Part shown: positions 1-4,913 of the stretch, piece after piece
How the letters are laid out: the number at the start of each line of letters is the position of its first letter
Position numbering within the stretch: position 1 is the first letter of the stretch
Assembly: GCA_009778275.1 (NCBI GenBank)
Contig: WRKC01000049.1
Location: forward strand, 1-6,503
DNA length: 6,503 nt
Source of the DNA: Methanomassiliicoccaceae archaeon
Lineage (GTDB): Archaea; Thermoplasmatota; Thermoplasmata; Methanomassiliicoccales; Methanomethylophilaceae
Direction of reading: 5' to 3'
Notes under the pieces: model-generated
Database searches by the model: none
Told to the model about the DNA's origin: nothing
Seen by the model: the letters and a program-made list of their open reading frames with translations, nothing else
Translations under genes and position numbers: made by a program

Positions 1-444
1 AAATGCGCAGCGGAGTCCGAGAACCTTACCATCGGGATAGGCAGCGCCCAGTACTCGCATGAGGTCGATAATCCATTCACCGCCGGTGAGAGATACCTTA
101 TGATCGACGAAGTGATGAAGGAAGAGGGCATAACCAACTATTGCATAGTGCCTATCGAGGACATCAACCGCTATTCTTTATGGGTTGCGCAGGTGGAATC
201 CCTTTCGCCTCCCTTCTCGATCGTGTACAGCAACAACCCCCTTACCAGGCGCCTGTTCAGCGAAGCAGGATATGAGCTAAGGCAGACCCCGCTCTATAAC
301 CGCGAAGTTTACTCCGGGACCATGGTAAGGAAGAAAATGCTCGAAGGCGACGGCTGGCGTCCTCTGGTGCCGAAGAGAGTGGCCGAGGTCATAGATTACA
401 TAGAAGGTGTGGAAAGGCTCAGAGAGATCTCCGGAGGGGAATGA
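1..444 (+). CDS. nadM: Nicotinamide-nucleotide adenylyltransferase, archaeal type (5'-partial)
   Basis: The frame is open from base 1 and ends at TGA 442-444, giving the last 147 residues of a cytoplasmic enzyme that joins NMN (or nicotinate mononucleotide) to the AMP part of ATP to make NAD (or NaAD) and pyrophosphate. Visible family blocks are GIGSAQYSHEVDNPFTAGER at fragment residues 12-31, which is near-diagnostic of archaeal NMN adenylyltransferases, and YSGTMVR at 104-110, the C-terminal nucleotidyltransferase motif that holds ATP phosphates. The N-terminal strand with the GxFxPxHxGH motif lies before the window, so roughly the first 25-30 residues are missing; family members are about 170-180 residues. 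The 3' end overlaps the pncC frame, which suggests co-transcription and translational coupling. Identity is firm from the motifs; the start and promoter are not visible. Confidence 0.94.
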   Translation, partial: KCAAESENLTIGIGSAQYSHEVDNPFTAGERYLMIDEVMKEEGITNYCIVPIEDINRYSLWVAQVESLSPPFSIVYSNNPLTRRLFSEAGYELRQTPLYNREVYSGTMVRKKMLEGDGWRPLVPKRVAEVIDYIEGVERLREISGGE

Positions 445-922
445 ACTGACCCTTGAGGAGGACCTATCGAGGATCCTTTCGGAAAAAAAGATAACAATAT
501 CTGTAGCGGAATCCTGCACCGGCGGGATGCTCGGTTCGATCATCACCTCTGTTCCAGGATCATCAGCTTATTTTCTGGGAGGAGCGGTAACATACGGATA
601 CGACTCAAAAGAGAAACTGCTCGGCATCAAAGGATCCACCTTGATGAATCACGGCGCAGTGAGCGAGAATGCCGCCGTTGAGATGGCCGCCGGTGCGAGA
701 GAGCTTTTCGGATCGGACATCGCCGTCTCCATCACAGGCGTGGCCGGTCCGGGCGGCGGGGCCGAGGCCAAGCCCGTCGGGCTCGTCTGGTTCGGTATTT
801 CATCAATGAACGGAACATTTTCCGAAAAATTCAACTTCAGCGGCAACAGGGATGAGATACGGAAGAACGCCGCTGACACAGCGATGAGACTTCTCATCGA
901 TGCTGCCGGCAGCATCCGCTGA
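407..922 (+). CDS. pncC: CinA C-terminal domain protein, probable nicotinamide-nucleotide amidohydrolase (NMN deamidase)
   Basis: This is a stand-alone CinA C-terminal (PncC) domain, without the N-terminal MoaB/MogA-like half of bacterial CinA. Family members hydrolyse the amide of NMN to nicotinate mononucleotide and ammonia. Counting from GTG 407, the AESCTGG block is at residues 34-40 (candidate nucleophile Ser36), GAVTYGYDSKEKLLGI at 59-74 carries the conserved Tyr and Lys, and SITGVAGPGG at 108-117 is the family signature. The whole domain is present, at about the usual 160 residues. The start is uncertain: there is no in-frame ATG. GTG 407 lies inside nadM and has no good ribosome site, and the first 13 residues look non-conserved. 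CTG 446 has GGAGGGG (433-439) six bases upstream and would give 158 residues. The neighbouring nadM makes the NMN-related role more likely than DNA competence. The 3' end faces UPF0179 across 11 bp. Confidence 0.92.
   Translation: MWKGSERSPEGNELTLEEDLSRILSEKKITISVAESCTGGMLGSIITSVPGSSAYFLGGAVTYGYDSKEKLLGIKGSTLMNHGAVSENAAVEMAAGARELFGSDIAVSITGVAGPGGGAEAKPVGLVWFGISSMNGTFSEKFNFSGNRDEIRKNAADTAMRLLIDAAGSIR
899..916. repeat. Perfect 18-bp palindrome at the 3' end of pncC
   Basis: GATGCTGCC followed directly by GGCAGCATC is fully self-complementary. It encodes residues near the PncC C-terminus and stops a few bases before its stop codon, between two converging genes. An RNA hairpin could form from either strand, but no T-tract follows in either direction, so it is not a classical terminator. 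Chance from codon use is possible. Confidence 0.5.
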
Positions 923-933
923 CCTTGGCCGTT

Positions 934-1359
934 TCAGAACAGTTTTACCAGTACCAGGGTCTCACCGGCAGGACACTCCGCATCCCCTTCGATCTCTATC
1001 ACAGAGTATTTCTTGCCGTTCTCCAAGGCGCAAGGGCGGCATCTTCCGTAGTTCGCACAGTCCATCCTGCCGCACTCTTGTTCCTGGAAAGTTATCACGC
1101 TGCCTTCGATAGCGGACTTCTTCGGCACGGCCGACCTCTGGGCGACCTTCCTGATCTCCACCACCCTCACTCTATCCTCATTGAACGCGCATTCGTGGGT
1201 CTGGTCCCGTACCGCAGTGATCTCATACATGGACCCTTTCTCTAAATTGAAACACACTCCTTTCAGCCTGCATTCCCTGCATTCCGACTGCGGCCCGAGG
1301 TAGTAGAACTTATTGCCTTCCTTCGCCTGGGACTCGCTGATGAGTGTGATGGCCGCCAT
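934..1359 (-). CDS. UPF0179 family protein, cysteine-rich
   Basis: The 141-residue product matches the archaeal UPF0179 family in length and architecture: an opening TLIS....AKEG, then a SECRECRLKGVCFNLE block (25-40), an RVRVVEI block (63-69), and a second cysteine cluster. Nine cysteines are present (27, 30, 36, 57, 96, 101, 107, 110, 129). They form CxxC-x5-C near the N-terminus and C-x4-C-x5-C-xx-C in the second half, which suggests a bound metal, either zinc or an Fe-S cluster. No membrane segment or signal peptide is seen. The molecular function of the family is unknown. It begins 3 nt after the egsA stop, with a strong ribosome site inside the egsA end, so it is the second gene of that operon. 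Family assignment is from recognised motifs; metal binding is inferred. Confidence 0.9.
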   Translation of the reverse strand: MAAITLISESQAKEGNKFYYLGPQSECRECRLKGVCFNLEKGSMYEITAVRDQTHECAFNEDRVRVVEIRKVAQRSAVPKKSAIEGSVITFQEQECGRMDCANYGRCRPCALENGKKYSVIEIEGDAECPAGETLVLVKLF

Positions 1360-1362
1360 CTC

Positions 1363-2421
1363 TCAGATCACTCCGGTGACTCTCGCGACCTTTTCCGCGG
1401 CCTCTTCCCTCAGCCCTCTGTCCCCGAGTATTGTGAACCTGTCCTTGCGCATATCCTTCGCCATCACCAAAGCTTTGATGATCTCTTCTTTTGTGAACCC
1501 CAGCTCCTTTGCCGTTGTCGGCGCGCCGATGCTCCTCAGGGCATCCCTTATCCTTACCCAGTTGCCTCCTTGGAGTTCCATCATCATTATCGCTCCCACT
1601 CCGCACTGTTCCCCATGGAGGGCGGTGTCCGGCTTTATGAAGTCCAGCGCGTGCGAGAACATATGCTCGGATCCGCTGGTGGGCCTGGAGCTTCCCGCGA
1701 TGCACATTGACACCCCTGATGCCACTATCGGCTTGAGCACAAGCCATACGCTCTCTTCGAGGCCCGGCCTTATGATCTTGCAGTTGGACATTATCTCTTC
1801 CGCGGCGTACTTCGCCAGGATGGTCGCGGAACTGCTTATCTCCTCACCCAGTATCCTGTTGGCAAATTCCCAGTCCCCCAGCGCGGTGAGGTTGGCTATT
1901 ACGTCCGCACAGCCCGACGCGAGATATCTGTAGGGGGCATCGTTGATCACCTTTGTGTCTGCGATTATGCCCGTAGGGGAGACGGCGTTCACAGAATTGG
2001 ACATGCCCCCCGACTTGATGGACGCGCGGTCCGATGCGATCCCGTCGTGGGCGACGGATGTTGGTATGCTTACAAAAGGTATGCCGATGTCGCTCGCGGC
2101 CATCTTGGAGATGTCGATCTTGCTTCCGCCTCCTACCGCCAACAGGAATGACGCTTTATTCTCCCTCGCCGCTGTCTTGACCTTTTCGAGGTTTTCGACG
2201 GTGGCGTTCCCTGTCAATATTGTGTCTATATCGTATTTCTCGGAAGTCAGGTCCTCGACCTTCTTTCCCGCGGCCTTGTGCGTGTCCGAGCCTGTCACTA
2301 TCAGCCCATTCTTGCCGAAATGGAGGTCCCTGCAGACAGATGCGACGTTATCTATCGCATCGTGCCCTATCCATACGGTCCTTGGGAAATCCATCGATTT
2401 TTTCTTTGTAAAATCCGCCAT
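1363..2421 (-). CDS. egsA: sn-glycerol-1-phosphate dehydrogenase [NAD(P)+]
   Basis: This cytoplasmic enzyme reduces dihydroxyacetone phosphate to sn-glycerol-1-phosphate with NAD(P)H. It is the stereochemistry-setting first step of archaeal ether-lipid backbone synthesis. The 352-residue protein has the family length and order: a Rossmann-like N-terminal half with the dinucleotide site LAVGGGSKIDISK (94-106), then SIPTSVAHDGIASDRASI (118-135), then the helical metal-binding half. Likely Zn ligands are Asp173 (in GCADVIAN), His253 (in SGSEHMFSHALD) and His269 (in ALHGEQCGVGAI). All are intact, so the gene looks functional. ATG 2421 is preceded by AGGGG at a workable distance and by a TATA element near 2460. 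The gene is first in an operon with UPF0179 and diverges from the Isf-like gene. The identity separates it from bacterial glycerol dehydrogenases of the same superfamily and marks the host as archaeal. Confidence 0.97.
   Translation of the reverse strand: MADFTKKKSMDFPRTVWIGHDAIDNVASVCRDLHFGKNGLIVTGSDTHKAAGKKVEDLTSEKYDIDTILTGNATVENLEKVKTAARENKASFLLAVGGGSKIDISKMAASDIGIPFVSIPTSVAHDGIASDRASIKSGGMSNSVNAVSPTGIIADTKVINDAPYRYLASGCADVIANLTALGDWEFANRILGEEISSSATILAKYAAEEIMSNCKIIRPGLEESVWLVLKPIVASGVSMCIAGSSRPTSGSEHMFSHALDFIKPDTALHGEQCGVGAIMMMELQGGNWVRIRDALRSIGAPTTAKELGFTKEEIIKALVMAKDMRKDRFTILGDRGLREEAAEKVARVTGVI
1367..1374 (-). promoter_or_regulatory. Shine-Dalgarno site of the UPF0179 gene, inside the egsA 3' end
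   Basis: On the minus strand GGAGTGAT reads across the last sense codons of egsA and stands seven bases before ATG 1359. It is one base short of the ideal archaeal GGAGGTGAT. Together with the 3-nt intergenic gap it indicates translational coupling and fixes the UPF0179 start. Confidence 0.75.
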
Positions 2422-2491
2422 GATATCCCCTGCAATAACTGTCTGAATCGACTCAGAACATATAAAAGCAATACACTGTATAATTCATCCC
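2422..2491. promoter_or_regulatory. Divergent promoter between egsA and the Isf-like gene, with a shared TATA element
   Basis: The top strand has ACATATAAAAG at 2458-2468. Read rightward, TATAAAAG (2461-2468) would place transcription start at about 2489-2491, essentially at ATG 2492, so that gene is probably leaderless; no ribosome site precedes it. Read leftward, the same bases give CTTTTATATG, with a predicted start near 2437. That leaves a short egsA leader containing AGGGGAT. An imperfect 16-bp palindrome (2442-2457, TCTGAATCGACTCAGA, 14 of 16 bases symmetric) abuts the TATA element and could be an operator. Positions are inferred from the usual archaeal spacing of about 25 bp. Confidence 0.6.
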
Positions 2492-3037
2492 ATGAAGGCT
2501 TTGATCATTTGCGGAAGCAGGGAGAGGGGATTCACATCGGAGATGTGCCTTTCTTTCTCGAAGGGCTTGGCCGTCCATGGGATATCGTCCGAGATCGTCT
2601 ATCCTCTTGAGATGAACATCGGACACTGCAACGGATGCGGGGACTGTTCCGCTGACGGCAGGTGCAGCATCTCCGACGATATGGAGAGGATCTACGAGGC
2701 CTTCGGGAAAAGCGGTCTGCTTGTTCTCGCCTCCCCGATCCATTTCAGCGGTCCGTCCTCTGTGATAAAGACCGTCGTCGACAGATTCCAGCCGGTGTGG
2801 TTCCGGAAAAGAGGGCATCCGGCGTTCGCCGCGGCGCTGCTTTCCGGCGGGAGTCCGGCCCCCCGCTTCAACAACACGACATCCATCTTCAAGGCGCTTT
2901 CCGCCACGGCAGGAATGGAGTGGTTCGGGGCCTTGGAGATATCCGGCACGGATGATAAAGAGATACAGGATATCGCGGAGCCGTCATTCCAATATGGGAA
3001 GGAGATCGGCCTGCTCCTTGTCAAAGATCAAAAATGA
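2492..3037 (+). CDS. Iron-sulfur flavoprotein (Isf-like), NADPH-dependent FMN reductase / flavodoxin-fold family
   Basis: The product is a 181-residue flavodoxin-fold protein. It opens with the FMN-phosphate loop region MKALIICGSRERGFTSEM (1-18, form GSxRxxxxT) and has the second FMN segment LVLASPIHFSGPSSVIKTVVDR (77-98, split here as LVLASPIHF and the following helix). A compact cysteine motif sits at C46, C49, C52 and C58 (CxxCxxC-x5-C, then DDM). This is the spacing of the [4Fe-4S] cluster in methanogen Isf proteins, which pass electrons from ferredoxin to FMN and in some species reduce O2 or hydrogen peroxide. Related flavodoxin-like oxidoreductases share the motif, so the partner and substrate are open. 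ATG 2492 follows a TATA box at leaderless spacing. The last 17 bases overlap the converging HisA-like gene. Confidence 0.87.
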   Translation: MKALIICGSRERGFTSEMCLSFSKGLAVHGISSEIVYPLEMNIGHCNGCGDCSADGRCSISDDMERIYEAFGKSGLLVLASPIHFSGPSSVIKTVVDRFQPVWFRKRGHPAFAAALLSGGSPAPRFNNTTSIFKALSATAGMEWFGALEISGTDDKEIQDIAEPSFQYGKEIGLLLVKDQK

Positions 3038-3638
3038 TGTTTTGGAACTCTGCGCTTTCCATCGCGTCCTTCTTTCTGATGTAAGGTATCAGGCCGGGGA
3101 ACCTGTCGTTCAGGGAGGTCCAATCGTACGCGGTTAACATCGAGTCCGTGTCCAGCACCGCGACCTCGCGGAATCCTATCCTCGCCATCTCTTCGACCGC
3201 TGTCCTGAGGTCCTTCGTCTGCCCCCTTCTGCACATCACCATTCCTTTCGAAACGAACAGAACGGGTATGCAGTTCTCGGACATCTCGAACGCCTCTTTC
3301 ATAACAAGGTCGTTCCTTGTGGTATGGTAAGGGATCAGCAGTTTTACGATGTTGCCCATGAAAGAGTCGAAAACATCCTCGATATCTCTGATGAAAGTCA
3401 GGAACCAGACGTCGCTTCCGGAAAATTTCATTTTTTTGAGAAGACGGTCATCCAGCCCCCTCCGTCCGAGTCCTCTCACATCCGCGACGAGAACCTGCAT
3501 CCTCTCCTCCGAGCCCTCAGCGGAGAACGCGACCGTCTGCGGCTCCGTTTCAAAAGATAACGCCGTGCCCTCGATCCTTACCTGTGCAGACCTTACCTCT
3601 CCGCCTTTGAACACGCAATATATCGCGGGTATTTCCAT
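3021..3638 (-). CDS. Uncharacterised archaeal protein, degenerate HisA/proFAR-isomerase-like fold
   Basis: The product has 205 residues from ATG 3638, a start placed by a TATA element about 25 bp upstream (leaderless). ATG 3644 would add two residues. No close family was recognised. The strand order resembles the HisA (beta-alpha)8 barrel: IPAIYCVFKGGEVR (3-16) at the position of strand 1; VLVADVRGLGRRG (49-61) like VDLDGA; SDVWFLTFIRDIEDVFD (75-91) like the GGIRS-EDV segment; KLLIPYHTT (99-107); CIPVLFVSKG (123-132); then EMARIGFREVAVLDTDSML (150-168) like the GVxxVLxTDISRDG segment, and LIPYIRK (183-189). The acidic residue HisA uses on strand 1 is Tyr7 here, that of the later strand is Ser129, and the final phosphate-binding strands are absent. 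A non-isomerase role is therefore inferred. It lies downstream of, and 50 nt from, the same-strand nitroreductase, with its own promoter. That the gene is real is likely; the fold is a tentative by-eye call. Confidence 0.62.
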   Translation of the reverse strand: MEIPAIYCVFKGGEVRSAQVRIEGTALSFETEPQTVAFSAEGSEERMQVLVADVRGLGRRGLDDRLLKKMKFSGSDVWFLTFIRDIEDVFDSFMGNIVKLLIPYHTTRNDLVMKEAFEMSENCIPVLFVSKGMVMCRRGQTKDLRTAVEEMARIGFREVAVLDTDSMLTAYDWTSLNDRFPGLIPYIRKKDAMESAEFQNIIFDL

Positions 3639-3657
3639 GTACATACATGTTTGAAGC

Positions 3658-3665
3658 AATATAAA
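3658..3665 (-). promoter_or_regulatory. TATA element of the HisA-like gene
   Basis: On the minus strand TTTATATT, preceded by the A-rich CTTAAACGG, is centred about 24-26 bp before ATG 3638. No ribosome site is present, so a leaderless transcript beginning at or next to ATG 3638 is the simplest reading. This means the gene need not depend on read-through from the nitroreductase. Confidence 0.5.
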
Positions 3666-3688
3666 CCGTTTAAGCCCCCCGATCTTGT

Positions 3689-4261
3689 TCAGGGGATGTA
3701 GTTCACCTTTCCCGGGATGCGTGCGGGCGGCTCCGGCCTCATGTCCGCATATCCGAAACAGACCACGTACAGCGGCCTGTATCCGTTCGGAACACCCAGT
3801 TCTTCGGCGTAGGCGTCCCCTTCCGAAGTGGTGAACAAAAAGCGCGCCATCCCTATGATGATGGACGCAACGCCGATAGACTGCGCCGCAAGGCACATGT
3901 TCTGCGTAACATACCCGCAGTTGGATTCCGTCCACATGTCCTTCGCGTCGCCGCTGACCAGAATGAGAGTGGGTGCGTCATAAAACATGCTGTAGTCCTC
4001 CCTTCCGTTCTGCCTGTCCTTATACCTGGAAACGGACTCGGCCGGCATGTTCTCCTTGATCTTCTCGTTCATCCAGTCTATCAGTCCGGCGTTCTGGATG
4101 ACCGTGAGATGCCAGTTCTGAGTGTTCATCCCGCTGGGGGCGTTCAGCCCGCATTCTATGATCGTGTTCAATTCTTGCTCTGTGATCTGCTGCGGCTTGT
4201 ATTTGCGGATGCTTCTGCGCTCCATGATGGCTCTGACCGTATCGTTGGGATATGCTGTCAT
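3689..4261 (-). CDS. Nitroreductase family flavoprotein
   Basis: The 190-residue product is an FMN-dependent oxidoreductase of the nitroreductase fold, normally a cytoplasmic homodimer using NAD(P)H. It shows the N-terminal RRSIRKYK motif (15-22) that grips the FMN phosphate, LNAPSGMNTQNWHLTVI (39-55) that lines the flavin, and the ESNCGYVTQNMCLAAQSIG helix (112-130) with the following IIIGM strand. The C-terminal GY..P.YVVCFGYA segment (160-172) is also typical. Length is in the usual 170-200 range, so the gene is complete. The physiological substrate cannot be read from sequence. ATG 4261 is preferred: GAGAGAGAT lies four bases upstream, and the frame further upstream is only the antisense of the next gene. 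It is divergent from superoxide reductase, which points to a redox-stress context. Confidence 0.93.
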   Translation of the reverse strand: MTAYPNDTVRAIMERRSIRKYKPQQITEQELNTIIECGLNAPSGMNTQNWHLTVIQNAGLIDWMNEKIKENMPAESVSRYKDRQNGREDYSMFYDAPTLILVSGDAKDMWTESNCGYVTQNMCLAAQSIGVASIIIGMARFLFTTSEGDAYAEELGVPNGYRPLYVVCFGYADMRPEPPARIPGKVNYIP

Positions 4262-4387
4262 CTTGATCTCTCTCTTGTTCTTCGAAATATCTTTTAGCGT
4301 ATTTATAACAGCACAAGAACAAGAATGAACCCCCGCTTTATCTTGTCGCAACGAATGAATAATATACTCTAAAGAGAGATTTGGAGA
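4262..4387. promoter_or_regulatory. Divergent promoter of nitroreductase and superoxide reductase with an inverted repeat
   Basis: Leftward, TTATAAAT (4301-4308, minus strand) predicts transcription start near 4278 and a leader of about 17 nt to ATG 4261. Rightward, AATATACT (4361-4368) predicts a start close to 4388-4390, at or just before the superoxide reductase. A perfect 10-bp inverted repeat, TCTTGTTCTT (4273-4282) and AAGAACAAGA (4315-4324), brackets the leftward TATA box with centres 42 bp apart. A second pair, AGAGAGAT, sits just before each start codon (4266-4273 minus, 4373-4380 plus) and may serve as weak ribosome sites. Confidence 0.5.
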
Positions 4388-4789
4388 ATGGTAATCTATA
4401 TGGCAAAAGTAGAGAAAAGAGCAATATATGTGTGCGACTCGTGCAAGAACTATGTTGAGGGCATTTACTCCGCCGGCGGACCTGCCCCGGTCTGCTGCGG
4501 AAATGAGATGACGAAACTGACCGCGCAGACGGCAGACGCGGCAGGGGAGAAACACGTCCCCTATATCGAGAAACAGGCGGGCGGCGTGCTCGTCAAGGTC
4601 GGAAAGGAGACGGCCCACCCCATGACCCCGGAGCACTACATCGTGTTCATCGAGATATGCGCGGACGGCATCCTGATGAGGAAATACCTCAAACCTGGAG
4701 ACGCGCCGGAAGCGTTCTTCAAGACGGACGCAAAGAACATCGTTGCCTGGGAACTCTGCAACGTTCACAAATACTGGAAGTCCCAGTGA
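4388..4789 (+). CDS. dfx: Desulfoferrodoxin-type superoxide reductase (two iron centres)
   Basis: The 133-residue cytoplasmic enzyme reduces superoxide to hydrogen peroxide without making O2, the usual strategy of anaerobes. Both domains are complete. The desulforedoxin-like N-terminus has C16 and C19 (VCDSC) and the pair C36-C37 (VCCGN) for the FeS4 site. The C-terminal catalytic domain has the conserved Glu54-Lys55-His56 (EKHVP), His77 and His83 (AHPMTPEHYI), and Cys124 with His127 (ELCNVHKYW), giving the four-His one-Cys ferrous site. Electrons usually come from rubredoxin; none is encoded here. ATG 4388 fits a near-leaderless start or the AGAGAGAT element; ATG 4400 (MAKVEKR) is a serious alternative that would remove four residues without touching the domain. 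The gene diverges from the nitroreductase and ends in a strong hairpin. Confidence 0.95.
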   Translation: MVIYMAKVEKRAIYVCDSCKNYVEGIYSAGGPAPVCCGNEMTKLTAQTADAAGEKHVPYIEKQAGGVLVKVGKETAHPMTPEHYIVFIEICADGILMRKYLKPGDAPEAFFKTDAKNIVAWELCNVHKYWKSQ

Positions 4790-4797
4790 ACCTCTTA

Positions 4798-4834
4798 GGC
4801 CGTCCTCCGGACGGCCGTAATCCCTTATTTTTTC
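4798..4834 (+). terminator. Hairpin and T-tract terminator after superoxide reductase
   Basis: Eight bases after the superoxide reductase stop, GGCCGTCC (4798-4805) pairs perfectly with GGACGGCC (4809-4816) around a three-base loop. A T-rich stretch, TTATTTTTT, follows within about ten bases. Archaeal termination depends mainly on the U-run, so the T-tract may matter more than the stem. Confidence 0.7.
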
Positions 4835-4842
4835 TGTTTGTG

Positions 4843-4856
4843 TTATATCTTTAAAT
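4843..4856 (+). promoter_or_regulatory. Promoter of the Lys/Glu-rich protein gene
   Basis: TTATATC and TTTAAAT occur in tandem (4843-4849 and 4850-4856). Either would start transcription near 4870-4880 and leave a leader of about 35-45 nt, longer than those of neighbouring genes. The leader ends with GAGGT (4901-4905), eight bases before ATG 4914, a good ribosome site that selects this ATG over the out-of-frame ATG at 4907. Confidence 0.5.
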
Positions 4857-4913
4857 CAGTAGATGGTCATTACCGCTCGGATTCAGCACAGCTGGTCTGC
4901 GAGGTTATGAAAA

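Noticed and set aside
441..449. ATG at the nadM stop as the pncC start
   Set aside because: It reads ATG AAC TGA and ends after two codons in this sequence.
1310..1747. 145-residue minus-strand frame overlapping egsA
   Set aside because: Shifted frame of egsA with Arg/Gly/His-rich, non-protein-like composition and no recognisable motif.
1313..1933. 206-residue plus-strand frame opposite egsA (and a second at 1943-2446)
   Set aside because: They are exact antisense of the well-supported egsA gene, Ser/Leu/Ala-rich without domains or ribosome sites; open frames arise from the GC-rich codon pattern.
3639..3935. N-terminal extension of the HisA-like frame to 304 residues
   Set aside because: It is a shadow of the nitroreductase 3' half on the same strand; a TATA box lies inside it and the fold-like sequence begins at ATG 3638.
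4262..4768. Long N-terminal extension of the nitroreductase frame, to 359 residues
   Set aside because: The extension runs through the promoter region and antisense of superoxide reductase. The family N-terminus, a TATA box and a ribosome-like site support ATG 4261.
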